33,748 bases of DNA, from positions 1-33,748 of the forward strand of contig JAPSKD010000014.1 in NCBI GenBank assembly GCA_031177865.1, given 5' to 3'. The notes under the pieces are model-generated. The model was not told the DNA's origin and made no database searches. It saw only the letters and a list, made by a program, of their open reading frames with translations. Made by a program: the position numbers and the translations under genes. Shown here one piece after another: positions 25,240-33,388 of this stretch (within the stretch, counting starts at the first letter, position 1; the number at the start of each line of letters is the position of its first letter). The stretch is from Bacillus sp. (in: firmicutes). Lineage in GTDB: Bacteria > Bacillota > Bacilli > Bacillales > Cytobacillaceae.

Positions 25240-25482
25240 CTAATGCTTGCTACGTTTTTTCTTTACTCCCTTCATTGTAAGTTTAAGAAACTCTTGTAAT
25301 AGCTGTACAATGACGACTAATCCGAAGAATAAAGCTAATAAGGCAGCAAAAAATTCCAATGGATAAATAATTGGTCCGACCAAAATATCCGAAAGTTGTA
25401 ATGGATAAGTAATTGGAAACCATTCAATAAATAAATATCCACACAGAAAAATAATAAATATCCGCCAGATTATCCTCAACAC
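25240..25482 (-). CDS. Small membrane protein of unknown function
   Basis: About 80 residues, with hydrophobic segments at roughly 4-22 and 44-66 and a strongly basic C terminus (KGVKKKRSKH), so the tail probably faces the cytoplasm. I do not recognise it. An in-frame ATG at 25530 has no ribosome-binding site; GTG at 25482 (or TTG at 25479) follows GGGAGGG at 6 nt and is preferred. That ribosome-binding site lies in a 12-bp hairpin with a T run, a terminator-like structure between this gene and the CBS gene 60 nt upstream. It may therefore be expressed only when the hairpin is opened or bypassed. Confidence 0.6.
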   Translation of the reverse strand: MLRIIWRIFIIFLCGYLFIEWFPITYPLQLSDILVGPIIYPLEFFAALLALFFGLVVIVQLLQEFLKLTMKGVKKKRSKH

Positions 25483-25483
25483 A

Positions 25484-25514
25484 AAAATCCCTCCCATACA
25501 TTGTATGAGAAGGA
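25484..25514 (-). terminator. Terminator-like hairpin overlapping a ribosome-binding site
   Basis: On the minus strand TCCTTCTCATAC pairs with GTATGGGAGGGA (12 bp with two G-T pairs, 3-nt loop) at 25488-25514, followed by TTTTT. The second arm contains the GGGAGGG ribosome-binding site of the next gene. It may end the CBS gene transcript, block translation of the next gene, or do both. Confidence 0.6.
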
Positions 25515-25539
25515 TTTCATTTCTTTCCATTTCGATATA

Positions 25540-26172
25540 CTAATCTTCCTGTATACTTAAAATACGGAAACCTTGCTCTTCCAGTTTCTTTGTAAACCGA
25601 TCAATATTATCTTTCTTTTCAACTTTCATAACAATTCTTCGAACTAATTTATCAGTTTCATCAAACGTTACGAGTGAAATAATATGTTCATGGAAGTGAT
25701 GGGCAATTTCTGAAAGACGAGCGATTCGACCTTCTGTTTCTACCGATGTAAAGGCAATCCGTATACCAGGACGATTTACACCGAAAGCGCTCTGAAAAGT
25801 GGAGAGTACATCTGAGCGTGTGACAACCCCTAGGAATTTACGATTTTGATCAACTACAGCCAATAATGGAAAGTCTTTTAAATCAAGGAGTGTCTTTTCA
25901 AAAACTTCTTCGCCCAATAGGAACTTTTCTTGATGCGTAGCGATTTCTTTTACAGTGAAGCTGCTTAAATATTCATCTTTCTGTTTTTCAGATAAAAAGT
26001 AGTTTTCATAAATATTGTAACGTGTAACTACTCCTAAATACTTTTCCCCTTGTAAGACTGGCACACCATCAATCTGATTCGTCTCTAATTGTTCTAATGC
26101 AACACCCAATGTCGTATCTCCCTGTACCGTCACACAGGCATGATTTGGAATCATCATATTTTTTACAAACAC
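25540..26172 (-). CDS. CBS-domain pair protein (AcuB-like)
   Basis: A 210-residue cytoplasmic protein: CBS domain 1 at about 1-60 (MMIPNHACVTVQGDTTLGVAL, then DGVPVLQGEKYLGVVTRYNI), CBS domain 2 at about 72-130 (FPLLAVVDQNRKFLGVVTRS), and a C-terminal ACT-like domain at about 138-210. CBS pairs usually bind adenine nucleotides such as AMP, ATP or c-di-AMP and act as sensors. The order of domains resembles B. subtilis AcuB, but I cannot assign it to AcuB because AcuB normally lies beside acuA and acuC. Start is GTG after GAGGTGATG. It is transcribed away from cotJ. Confidence 0.82.
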   Translation of the reverse strand: MFVKNMMIPNHACVTVQGDTTLGVALEQLETNQIDGVPVLQGEKYLGVVTRYNIYENYFLSEKQKDEYLSSFTVKEIATHQEKFLLGEEVFEKTLLDLKDFPLLAVVDQNRKFLGVVTRSDVLSTFQSAFGVNRPGIRIAFTSVETEGRIARLSEIAHHFHEHIISLVTFDETDKLVRRIVMKVEKKDNIDRFTKKLEEQGFRILSIQED

Positions 26173-26256
26173 TATCCATCACCTCTATGTAATATCCTAC
26201 CTTTCCAATTATACTTCAACAAAACATTGAATTATCCTTTTTATTTCAAGGATTAT

Positions 26257-26285
26257 GTCATGAATCTCAAAAATTCTCATATTTA
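26257..26285 (+). promoter_or_regulatory. Candidate sigma-E promoter of cotJABC
   Basis: GTCATGAA (26257-26264) and CATATTTA (26278-26285) are spaced 13 bp, about 30 nt upstream of the cotJA ATG. This agrees with the sigma-E pattern apart from one or two bases per box, and cotJ is sigma-E-dependent in B. subtilis. Confidence 0.5.
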
Positions 26286-26314
26286 TTATTGATGTTTACT
26301 AAGGGAGGGAGACA

Positions 26315-26545
26315 ATGTTTTCACATTATAAATCATACTGTCCCGTCGTCAGTCCATATGACCCCTGCAAACCAATACTTGAAAAAGTATATTCAACCCC
26401 GCCGAATCTTTATATCGGTTTTCAACCGCCAAATCTTCCACAATTCACACCACTTGAAGCCTTAAAAGCAGGGACTTTATGGAAGCCATTTTATGACCCT
26501 TACTTCAACCCTTTTGAGAAAGCAAAGGGGGGACTGCCACGATGA
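26315..26545 (+). CDS. cotJA: Spore coat protein CotJA
   Basis: A 76-residue proline- and aromatic-rich coat protein, with the conserved core [20 protein letters not shown], then [10 protein letters not shown] and [16 protein letters not shown]. CotJA is needed for CotJC to enter the spore coat in B. subtilis. Strong ribosome-binding site (AAGGGAGGGAG). The stop overlaps the cotJB start (ATGA). In B. subtilis the cotJ operon is at a different chromosomal place; here it lies among the ypb genes. Confidence 0.95.
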   Translation: MFSHYKSYCPVVSPYDPCKPILEKVYSTPPNLYIGFQPPNLPQFTPLEALKAGTLWKPFYDPYFNPFEKAKGGLPR

Positions 26546-26802
26546 AACAAATTCCAGCCGAATATTATCAGATATTAGAGCAGCTTCAAGCCGTTGACTT
26601 TGTTTTAGTTGAACTACAATTGTATTTAGATACGCATCCGGACGATCTCGAAGCTATTAAGCAATTTAATCATTATGCAAAAGAGAGAAAAACCTTAAAA
26701 AAGGCTTTTGAAAGCCAATTTGGACCTCTTATGCAGTTTGGCAACAGCTACTCGGGACATCCTTGGAATTGGAACGATCCTCCATGGCCTTGGCAAGTTT
26801 AA
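26542..26802 (+). CDS. cotJB: Spore coat protein CotJB
   Basis: An 86-residue coat protein of the CotJB family: a helical N-terminal part ([36 protein letters not shown]) and a C terminus rich in tryptophan and proline ([14 protein letters not shown]). Its start overlaps the cotJA stop by 4 nt, so the two are translationally coupled. The next gene, cotJC, normally follows at once but here lies 170 nt away across an inserted repeat that begins right behind the cotJB stop codon. Confidence 0.94.
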   Translation: MKQIPAEYYQILEQLQAVDFVLVELQLYLDTHPDDLEAIKQFNHYAKERKTLKKAFESQFGPLMQFGNSYSGHPWNWNDPPWPWQV

Positions 26803-26937
26803 AAGCGGAAGCACCTTGCTTAGGGACGACAGGCATAAGACGAGCCGGCATAAGACGAGCCAGCAGGAAGGTTGCTTTTTAACCTTCATGACGGATTGGC
26901 TTATGCCCCCGAGTCCCTAGGCGCTGGAGCTAGATAG
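26803..26937 (+). repeat. Dispersed Bacillus repeat inside the cotJ operon
   Basis: A non-coding block with AAGCGGAAGCACCTTGCTTAG at the left and GTCCCTAGGCGCTGGAGCTAG at the right, sequences I recognise from a repeat common in bacilli. It folds: TAGGGAC (26821-26827) with GTCCCTA (26913-26919), and GGCATAAG (26832-26839) with CTTATGCC (26900-26907). A 15-bp piece, GGCATAAGACGAGCC, is duplicated in tandem at 26832-26861. A small inner stem AAGGTT/AACCTT with T's lies at 26868-26886. Confidence 0.8.
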
Positions 26938-26972
26938 TAATCTAATTTTATGCAAGGAGGGAATTTTTGCAC

Positions 26973-27542
26973 ATGTGGATATACGAAAAAAAGCTGCAAT
27001 ATCCAGTTCGCGTTAGTACTTGTAATCCAAGGTTAGCCAAATATTTAATTGAACAATACGGCGGGGCAGATGGTGAGCTTTCAGCAGCCTTACGCTATTT
27101 AAACCAAAGATATACTATACCTGATAAAGTAATCGGCTTACTCACGGATATCGGAACAGAAGAGTTCGCTCATCTCGAAATGATTGCAACGATGATTTAT
27201 AAATTAACAAAAGACGCTACTCCTGAAATGATAAAAGCTGCGGGTTTAGAGGATCATTATGTTGATCATGATAATGCCTTATTTTACCATAATGCTGCAG
27301 GAGTTCCTTGGACAGCTTCCTATATACAAGCAAAAGGTGACCCAATTGCTGATCTATACGAAGATATTGCAGCAGAAGAAAAGGCAAGGGCCACCTATCA
27401 ATGGATTATTAATCTAAGTGATGACCCTGATCTTAATGATGGTCTTAGATTCCTTCGCGAACGTGAAATCGTTCATTCACAGCGATTCCGCGAAGCAGTA
27501 GAAATATTAAAGGAAGAACAAGGAAAGAAGAAGTTCTTTTAA
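26973..27542 (+). CDS. cotJC: Spore coat manganese-catalase-like protein CotJC
   Basis: A 189-residue member of the Mn-catalase family. The two-half di-metal ligand set is visible: E35 in ADGELSAAL, E64 and H67 in TEEFAHLEM, then E in AAEEKARATY and the E-x-x-H of REREIVHSQ in the second half. It probably destroys peroxide in or on the spore coat. The start is ATG (MWIYEKKLQYP), although a TTG two codons earlier is also spaced well from AAGGAGGG. Separated from cotJB by a repeat. A terminator follows, shared with the convergent gene ypbF. Confidence 0.95.
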   Translation: MWIYEKKLQYPVRVSTCNPRLAKYLIEQYGGADGELSAALRYLNQRYTIPDKVIGLLTDIGTEEFAHLEMIATMIYKLTKDATPEMIKAAGLEDHYVDHDNALFYHNAAGVPWTASYIQAKGDPIADLYEDIAAEEKARATYQWIINLSDDPDLNDGLRFLREREIVHSQRFREAVEILKEEQGKKKFF

Positions 27543-27553
27543 AAAATGGATGA

Positions 27554-27588
27554 AAGAAGCAGTTTAACGCTGCTTCTTATTTTTTTTC
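27554..27588 (+). terminator. Terminator after cotJC
   Basis: AAGAAGCAG (27554-27562) pairs with CTGCTTCTT (27570-27578), 9 bp with a 7-nt loop, followed by ATTTTTTTT. The tail overlaps the 3' end of the convergent ypbF. Confidence 0.85.
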
Positions 27589-28032
27589 GTGATAAAGATT
27601 AATGTCATAGGTTTTTTTCATTACTTCAAAATCAACATGGCGATTTTTCCAATGCTCTTCTTTCTTCCAAAGATCCTTGCTGCGATTTACGATTTCACAC
27701 CTTAATTCCTGATATTCTTTCTCCTTTTTATCTTTCTGCTGTCTTAGGACATTCATTGCTCCATACAGAATTGCTGTAATGGCAAACAGACCAATATTTA
27801 TGGCATCACTAACAGAGGCAGAAAACATTGCAAAGAAAGAATAAGAGTATTGTTTTGCAATCATAAAATAAAAATAACTAAAAAATAAGAAAGCAAAAAG
27901 CAGCATAGAATAGATTGTTAGATAATGCCATCTTTTGACTGTATCAAACTTTATTTTCCTTTTTCGTACGTTTTCTAGCATTTGTTTCGTTGCCTCATCA
28001 GTATGCTCAAGTGAACGAATTGGTTTATCCAT
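27577..28032 (-). CDS. ypbF: YpbF-like membrane protein
   Basis: About 151 residues from the ATG at 28032, which has GAGGTGG at a good distance; the GTG at 28044 lies on top of that site and is rejected. Two membrane helices at about 43-65 and 77-98 separate a hydrophilic N terminus from a long charged, probably coiled C terminus (LRQQKDKKEKEYQELRCEIV). It matches B. subtilis YpbF (DUF2663) in size, layout and position. The function is unknown. Its end abuts the cotJC terminator, so the two transcripts converge. Confidence 0.82.
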   Translation of the reverse strand: MDKPIRSLEHTDEATKQMLENVRKRKIKFDTVKRWHYLTIYSMLLFAFLFFSYFYFMIAKQYSYSFFAMFSASVSDAINIGLFAITAILYGAMNVLRQQKDKKEKEYQELRCEIVNRSKDLWKKEEHWKNRHVDFEVMKKTYDINLYHEKK

Positions 28033-28093
28033 ACTATCAACCACCTCTGTAACATAAATATGAACTTGTCCGATAAATTATGAAAAATTAAAT

Positions 28094-28119
28094 AAAAAAA
28101 ACCGATCAAAAATGATCGG
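28094..28119 (-). terminator. Terminator after ypbE
   Basis: CCGATCA (28102-28108) and TGATCGG (28113-28119) pair around AAAA, followed by eight T on the minus strand. Ends the ypbB-recQ-ypbD-ypbE operon. Confidence 0.9.
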
Positions 28120-28767
28120 CTACTTTTTTAATGGAATTTTTAAAACCTGCCCTAAATATATTTCATTACCTGACATGTTATTTGCTTTTCGGATGATTTC
28201 CTCTCCAGCTTTTGAATGATAATATTTCAAAGAAATTCGATAAAGATTTTCTCCCGGTTTAACCGTGTGATAAATGACTTGAGGCGCTGGTTCAACATTT
28301 TTATCAGTGCTTTGCCCACTAATAGTAGTAGGTTCAGAAGCTGGACTATCAATTGGAGTATCTTGGCTGATAGGCTTTTGAACTTCGATAGCCTCTTGAT
28401 TCTCCTCCACTGGAGCATTTTCTTTTTCCTCTACCTTTGTTTCAACTGTACTTTCAGTGTCAGTTTTTTCAAAGTTTATAACTTCATATCCAGAAGAGTC
28501 ACCGGTGACTTTCTCAGTCTTGCTGCCTTTTCCCTCCTCTAGATACGAGTAAGCACTAAAAATAACGATAGGAAGAAGAATAAAAAATAATACCAAGATA
28601 CGAATGATTGGATACTTTACTTTCCATTTCGTTTTCTTTCTTTTTTCCCTATGAATTTGTTCTCTAGGAGGTAATTGGTCACGAACCTCAGTTGTTTCTT
28701 CATTAATTTTTTCAATTCGCCGTTTTAGCCGTTCCGCCTGGCTTCTAAAAGGTTCTTCTTTATTCAT
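28120..28767 (-). CDS. ypbE: LysM-domain membrane protein YpbE
   Basis: A 215-residue single-pass membrane protein. Residues 1-53 are very basic and charged (cytoplasmic), 54-76 are the membrane helix, about 77-163 are an acidic low-complexity spacer (rich in E, T, P, S), and about 166-213 are a LysM domain (YHTVKPGENLYRISLKYY) that should bind peptidoglycan outside the cell. Start: the ATG at 28767 lies after AGGAGGGG, and the first 8 nt overlap the end of ypbD, so it is coupled to that gene. Exact role is unknown. Confidence 0.88.
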   Translation of the reverse strand: MNKEEPFRSQAERLKRRIEKINEETTEVRDQLPPREQIHREKRKKTKWKVKYPIIRILVLFFILLPIVIFSAYSYLEEGKGSKTEKVTGDSSGYEVINFEKTDTESTVETKVEEKENAPVEENQEAIEVQKPISQDTPIDSPASEPTTISGQSTDKNVEPAPQVIYHTVKPGENLYRISLKYYHSKAGEEIIRKANNMSGNEIYLGQVLKIPLKK

Positions 28768-29368
28768 GAAGCAGCCCCTCCTGTTCATCGACATCTATGG
28801 TGTGTTTATATTTAATATAAAGCCCTAATAAAAAATCAATTGTAAAATGCATGATTATCGTAATGGCTAAATTGTTACTCCATTCATATACAGAGCCAAT
28901 AAAAAAACTAAGAATTACAATATTAGAAAATAAAAACCAATTAAAAAGGTATCGATAATGTATGATAGCAAAAATAATGCTTGCAAAAATTAGTCCGACG
29001 TTTGTTTGGATGACACCACGGAAGAGCAACTCTTCACTGAATGCTACAAATGCCGCAATCCAGGCTATGTGAGTGACACTTCTATTTTTAAATATTCTTT
29101 CGTTCAAACCTCCATCGTCGTAAAAAGACTTCGGGAGTAATTTCATTAATAAAATATCAACAATGACTACAGCTGCACCCGCAGGAACACCAATCAACAA
29201 AATTCTTACATCGGTGAAATCAATTGTATGCAAATATGAAAATTGATCAAATAATAGAAGGCCTAAAATAAAAGTAATCACAAGAAGTATGATTTGGGTC
29301 ATATATAGATGAGAGAGTAGTTCTCTATCGGTTAATCCTTTGATTAGTTCATTATATTTATTTTTCAT
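28760..29368 (-). CDS. ypbD: CPBP-family intramembrane metalloprotease YpbD
   Basis: A 202-residue polytopic protein of the CAAX-protease/bacteriocin-processing (CPBP) family. It has about five to six membrane helices. The three conserved motifs are EE-x-x-x-R in [11 protein letters not shown], an aromatic-x-x-H type motif around IHYRYLFN, and HFTIDF near the C terminus. These supply the glutamate and histidine metal ligands. The substrate is unknown; LysM partner ypbE follows with an 8-nt overlap and recQ precedes with a 4-nt ATGA overlap. Translational coupling with a DNA helicase and a wall-binding protein is conserved in bacilli but has no known reason. Confidence 0.9.
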   Translation of the reverse strand: MKNKYNELIKGLTDRELLSHLYMTQIILLVITFILGLLLFDQFSYLHTIDFTDVRILLIGVPAGAAVVIVDILLMKLLPKSFYDDGGLNERIFKNRSVTHIAWIAAFVAFSEELLFRGVIQTNVGLIFASIIFAIIHYRYLFNWFLFSNIVILSFFIGSVYEWSNNLAITIIMHFTIDFLLGLYIKYKHTIDVDEQEGLLHE

Positions 29369-30873
29369 TTACTCAACTCACGATTTAGTAGAATATTTGC
29401 TAAATAATCCTTCCACATTTCTTCTTTAACAGGATGACTTTGGATACTTTCATCTGCTTGGTAGTGTTCTAACTGAATACCACAAACATCGCAGCAATTC
29501 GATGCACTCCCCTTAACCGGCTCTTCATCAAAATAATCTAGTATTAAATCTCTTCTACATGATTCCGATTTAATCCACTTTTTTAAATAATGAATACTGT
29601 CCTTTTTGACCTTTAATCTGTCATTAACAAAGTCCTTCAAGCTCTGTTTTGCTTGTTCTAAATTGGAAAAGTTAAGAGGCTTTTTGATAAAGTCTTGAAT
29701 AATCCGCCACTGAACCTCGGAGAAGCCCCCATTCTCTCTTAAATGCTGGTGCATTTCAAGAAAATGGTCATTCAGTTTTTCTTCCTTTTGAAAATATGAA
29801 AATAGCCAGTCAATTTGCAACTCAGACGGTAATTCGCCTTCCGCTAGCTGTATAGGAAGCTGTTCATCTCCTGGAGAATATAAAAAATAAGCAATACTGT
29901 CCTCACCATCGCGGCCTGCTCGACCAATCTCCTGTAGGTATGATTCAATTTGCATTGGCATATGGTAATGAATAATAAAACGAATATTTTCCTTATTAAC
30001 TCCCATTCCAAAAGCACTTGTTGCACAAATAATATCGAGTTGTCCGTGGATAAATTGTTGCTGTATTAAAATTCTTTGTTCCTGGTCTAAGCCTCCATGA
30101 TAGGCCATGGCTCTCGTAATCCCCTTGTCCGCTAATAGTGAGGCCATTTGTTCAGCAACCTTCTTGCTCGAAAAATAAATGATTCCCGGTTTCTGAAGCT
30201 GTCTAACTAATTGTATCAGTCGTGATTGTTTATCATAATAGTTAGGCACCTCTTCAATATAAAAAGCGATATTAGGCCGGTCTATCGTTGATTCAATCTT
30301 GGTAAAATTCTGTAAGTCGAGAGATTGAATAATATCCTCTCTAACCTTTTTGGTTGCTGTTGCTGTTAAAGCGAGGGTTAAGGGATTCCCTAGTTGTTTC
30401 CGGTATTCTCCTAACTTGGAATATTCCGGGCGAAAGTCGTAGCCCCACTGTGAAATACAATGTGCCTCATCTACTACAAATAATGAAACAGTAAGAGCCT
30501 GCAGCCTGTTCATAATAATAGGCAAGCTTAACATCTCTGGAGAAACGAAAATATATTTGTATTTTTTTAAATTACGTAATACGTATCCTCTCTTCTTGGC
30601 GTCAAGAAAAGAGTTCAATGCAATCACCCTTTTCTCGCCAAACTTCATTAATTGTTCCACCTGATCCTGCATAAGTGATAACAGAGGAGAAATGATTAAG
30701 ATTTGACCATCAAGACAATACCCCGGAAGTTGGTAGCATAAGGACTTACCAGTGCCTGTTGGAAGCATTGCAATCGTGTTGTTCCCTCCAAGCAGAGAAG
30801 AAATCACTTCCTTTTGCCCCGCTTTAAAGGTTTTGTATCCAAAATACTTATTCAGAAGATTTTCTAATTCCAT
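29365..30873 (-). CDS. recQ: RecQ-family ATP-dependent DNA helicase (RecS type)
   Basis: A 3'-5' DNA helicase of the RecQ family, for DNA repair and recombination. The 502-residue protein has Walker [12 protein letters not shown] at 36-46, [17 protein letters not shown] around 135-150, TATAT, and the RecQ motif [20 protein letters not shown] cysteine cluster near the end ([11 protein letters not shown], then NCCDVC) is the zinc-binding part of RQC. There is no winged helix plus HRDC tail, so it is the shorter form like B. subtilis RecS (YpbC), and a second, full-length RecQ may exist elsewhere. Starts 1 nt inside the ypbB stop (TAATG). Confidence 0.93.
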   Translation of the reverse strand: MELENLLNKYFGYKTFKAGQKEVISSLLGGNNTIAMLPTGTGKSLCYQLPGYCLDGQILIISPLLSLMQDQVEQLMKFGEKRVIALNSFLDAKKRGYVLRNLKKYKYIFVSPEMLSLPIIMNRLQALTVSLFVVDEAHCISQWGYDFRPEYSKLGEYRKQLGNPLTLALTATATKKVREDIIQSLDLQNFTKIESTIDRPNIAFYIEEVPNYYDKQSRLIQLVRQLQKPGIIYFSSKKVAEQMASLLADKGITRAMAYHGGLDQEQRILIQQQFIHGQLDIICATSAFGMGVNKENIRFIIHYHMPMQIESYLQEIGRAGRDGEDSIAYFLYSPGDEQLPIQLAEGELPSELQIDWLFSYFQKEEKLNDHFLEMHQHLRENGGFSEVQWRIIQDFIKKPLNFSNLEQAKQSLKDFVNDRLKVKKDSIHYLKKWIKSESCRRDLILDYFDEEPVKGSASNCCDVCGIQLEHYQADESIQSHPVKEEMWKDYLANILLNRELSK

Positions 30874-31934
30874 TATCTATCACCATACTTTGCAAGAACG
30901 AGTCTGATTTGAAAGTAGGAAGCTGAATTTAAAGTGTTCCTAATTACCTTAAGCTGCCTAGTAGATTCTTGCCTTGAAATTTCTAAGATCTTAAGCTGAA
31001 TATCTTCATCTACATATTCGTTAATGGAAAAATTTTTAACATTCAAAGCAAACTCTACTAAATGGTCTTCAATCGTACTTATTTTTAAATTCCGAATGCT
31101 TGCGATTTCCTCAGCGGTAAAGCCTTGATTTAAAAGCGCCAGCGTTTTACGAGCCGAAAGTGTTAAGGAATCCTTTTGGTCTAAATTAGCAAGCAGTGAT
31201 GCTAACACTTTAAAGCGAGAAGGATCACTTTCAACAAAATGAAGTAAACAATGAATTGAATTGATAAATTCGAGATGATAGTGTATTAAATCTATATCTA
31301 ATTCTTTGGCAATTTGGGACGATGTTCTTCCAATTTGCTTGTATCCCGTTAATCGGAATATCAAGACCTCTGGATTAACATCCCTTGCTTGTTCTAGAAT
31401 TTCCACTAATTCGGAAAAAAGGAATTCTCCCAGCGCTTGCTTTGGTACAGGGGTAGACTTTAGAAAACCCTTTAACCAGTTATGAACTTCCACATTTTTT
31501 TGAATTGGGATATATTTCGTTTCTTGGAATGTAAAATTTGAAGTTACTTGTACTAACAGTGAGAGTCTTTCCCAAACTAATATAGTAAAGGGTTGATATC
31601 GCCAACCATTCACATAATAAGGCTGTGCATTATTTAATAAATAATCTTCACCTGATGAGGTAAGTAGAAATCTTTGTTCCCCGCATGATTCAACCAGTTT
31701 TTCTTCAAGTAAGTGGTTGAAAATTCCCCCAAAAGATTCACGGGTTAATGGTTCAAGAATTCGAAAGTACCTTTTTAGTGAAAATAAATGTGCATCCTGA
31801 AGTGTTTGCGACGACTTTTTTCCATTTAAAAGGTGATAGATGGAATAAATTGTTCGTTCACCATTTAATTGCTTTAAACAATATAACAAAATGTTTTCAA
31901 TTTTACCCATTCCATTCCACCACTTTTTGCTCAT
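30873..31934 (-). CDS. ypbB: YpbB-like protein with C-terminal helix-turn-helix
   Basis: About 353 residues from the ATG at 31934; GTG at 31949 and ATG at 31910 are also possible, and the ribosome-binding site AGGTGAT does not settle it. The N-terminal half is helical without a known motif. Residues from about 250 ([20 protein letters not shown], then [17 protein letters not shown]) look like the HTH domain also seen at the C terminus of some RecQ helicases. Its gene overlaps recQ by one base. This suggests that YpbB supplies in trans the domain this short RecQ lacks; that is inference. The expression unit diverges from fer. Confidence 0.85.
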   Translation of the reverse strand: MSKKWWNGMGKIENILLYCLKQLNGERTIYSIYHLLNGKKSSQTLQDAHLFSLKRYFRILEPLTRESFGGIFNHLLEEKLVESCGEQRFLLTSSGEDYLLNNAQPYYVNGWRYQPFTILVWERLSLLVQVTSNFTFQETKYIPIQKNVEVHNWLKGFLKSTPVPKQALGEFLFSELVEILEQARDVNPEVLIFRLTGYKQIGRTSSQIAKELDIDLIHYHLEFINSIHCLLHFVESDPSRFKVLASLLANLDQKDSLTLSARKTLALLNQGFTAEEIASIRNLKISTIEDHLVEFALNVKNFSINEYVDEDIQLKILEISRQESTRQLKVIRNTLNSASYFQIRLVLAKYGDR

Positions 31935-32047
31935 AATCGACAAAATCACCTATTTTTCTATCCCTTATTCTATCATGAAACTGACGGTCATGTTGCTAAA
32001 AATTGTGGAAGATTAGGGGAATCCAAATCCTAAAGAGCATTTTTCTA

Positions 32048-32076
32048 TTGAAAAGTTACTCACAGAGTTTTACAAT
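32048..32076 (+). promoter_or_regulatory. Sigma-A promoter of fer
   Basis: TTGAAA (32048-32053) and TACAAT (32071-32076) are spaced exactly 17 bp, close to consensus, about 70 nt upstream of the fer ATG. The leader has a small hairpin TTCCATA/TATGGAA at 32094-32110. Confidence 0.75.
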
Positions 32077-32084
32077 AGGAATGA

Positions 32085-32393
<309 letters not shown>

Positions 32394-32424
32394 TATTTTG
32401 TCATTAAAATATTGTTAAGCTGCT

Positions 32425-32458
32425 ACCCCCGCCCACTTAGGCGGGGGTTATTTATTTA
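32425..32458 (+). terminator. Terminator after fer
   Basis: ACCCCCGCC (32425-32433) pairs with GGCGGGGGT (32440-32448), an unusually GC-rich 9-bp stem, followed by TATTTATTTAT. Confidence 0.85.
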
Positions 32459-32464
32459 TCTGAA

Positions 32465-32497
32465 CAAAAAAGAAACCAGCTTACACCTGGTTTCTTT
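32465..32497 (-). terminator. Terminator after ribU
   Basis: AAAGAAACCAG (32469-32479) and CTGGTTTCTTT (32487-32497), 11 bp with a 7-nt loop, followed by T's on the minus strand. It lies a few bases after the ribU stop. Confidence 0.85.
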
Positions 32498-32501
32498 GCT
32501 T

Positions 32502-33071
32502 TTAGACACTTTTTACAATTGTTAATTTATTTATCCATGACTGCATTCTAATGAATAACAGCATAAATATCGAAGACATCATTATGCCTTTAATTATATT
32601 AAAAGGTAAGATAGCCGGTACGACTAAATTACGCATGTCAGGGAACTGCAACAGCGAAGTATAAGCCGGTAATATAAACAAGTAATTTAAAACGCTCATC
32701 ATTACCGCCATAATAAGGGTTCCGACAATGAGTGCAAGTGTCATTCCTTTTCTGGTTTTCATTTTGTTGTAAACATAGTAAGTAGGCAGCACAAACAAAT
32801 TACCAGCTAGAAAATTGGCAATATGCCCAACCGGAATACCCGTTGCACTTCCAGTAGCCACATAATTAAGTGCATTTTTGAAAAACTCTACCAATATTCC
32901 TGCAACAGGTCCAAAAATTAAAGCTGCAATTAATGCTGGGATATCGCTAAAATCAATAAATAAGAAATTTGGGAATGGCGGGAGCGGGAAGTTTATCAGC
33001 ATTAAAAGATATGCGATACTGCTCAGCATTCCAATTGATACAATTGCTTTGACACTCATTTTTTTCTTCAA
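32502..33071 (-). CDS. ribU: Riboflavin ECF transporter substrate-binding subunit
   Basis: S component that binds riboflavin (and FMN-like compounds) in the membrane and works with the shared EcfA-A'-T energy module. The 189-residue protein has about six membrane helices, with the conserved riboflavin-pocket stretch FPLPPFPNFLFIDFSDIPAL and the later FKNALNYVATGSATGIP. Also called FmnP or YpaA in B. subtilis. The start is TTG at 33071 (MKKKMSVKAIV) after GGAGAGAGG; the ATG four codons later is too far from it. An FMN riboswitch in the leader gives feedback control, as in B. subtilis. Confidence 0.95.
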   Translation of the reverse strand: MKKKMSVKAIVSIGMLSSIAYLLMLINFPLPPFPNFLFIDFSDIPALIAALIFGPVAGILVEFFKNALNYVATGSATGIPVGHIANFLAGNLFVLPTYYVYNKMKTRKGMTLALIVGTLIMAVMMSVLNYLFILPAYTSLLQFPDMRNLVVPAILPFNIIKGIMMSSIFMLLFIRMQSWINKLTIVKSV

Positions 33072-33144
33072 TTTTTCCTCTCTCCTTTTTGATCCATCAA
33101 GTTAGGAAGAGAGGTTCAGCAGCTTTTAAGGTGTCCAGTAAAAT

Positions 33145-33172
33145 AAAAAACCTCAAGAATTATATCTTGAGG
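33145..33172 (-). terminator. Riboswitch-controlled terminator in the ribU leader
   Basis: CCTCAAGA (33151-33158) and TCTTGAGG (33165-33172), 8 bp with a 6-nt loop, followed by TTTTTTATTTT on the minus strand. It is the likely expression platform of the FMN riboswitch. A separate perfect 10-bp hairpin (33198-33227) lies between the two. Confidence 0.8.
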
Positions 33173-33197
33173 GAGTTTACAAAGGCACTCTTAATAA

Positions 33198-33227
33198 ACG
33201 TTCAAAATACCAGCATTTTTTGAACGT
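33198..33227 (-). promoter_or_regulatory. Extra hairpin between FMN aptamer and terminator
   Basis: ACGTTCAAAA and TTTTGAACGT pair perfectly (10 bp, 10-nt loop) on either strand. It is not part of the conserved aptamer and has no clean T run after it (TTATTAAG follows on the minus strand), so it is a weak terminator at best. Confidence 0.5.
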
Positions 33228-33237
33228 CGCAGAACCT

Positions 33238-33366
33238 CCATCTTCTCCCATCCAGACTATACTGTCGGCTTTGGAATTACACCAAATCCTGCCATAAACG
33301 GCTCGCGGGCTCAAGAGTTTTACTCTAATACCGCCGATCGGGAATTTCACCCTGCCCCGAAGATAG
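33238..33366 (-). ncRNA. FMN riboswitch (RFN element) of ribU
   Basis: Reading the minus strand from 33366, the conserved RFN blocks appear in order: ATCTTCGGGGCAGGGTG, AAATTCCC, CGGCGGTA, GAGCCCGCGAGC, GCCGACAGT, and GTCTGGATGGGAGAAGAT. The first ATCTTC pairs with the last GAAGAT to close the P1 stem. High FMN should stabilise the aptamer and allow the downstream terminator, shutting off riboflavin uptake. Confidence 0.96.
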
Positions 33367-33388
33367 ATCGATATTTAATTCCTTTTTA

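Noticed and set aside
29365-30873. recQ-ypbD-ypbE as a phage-defence cassette
   Set aside because: The genes follow the conserved chromosomal order of Bacillus, show no mobile element borders, and have no defence-type nuclease or sensor.
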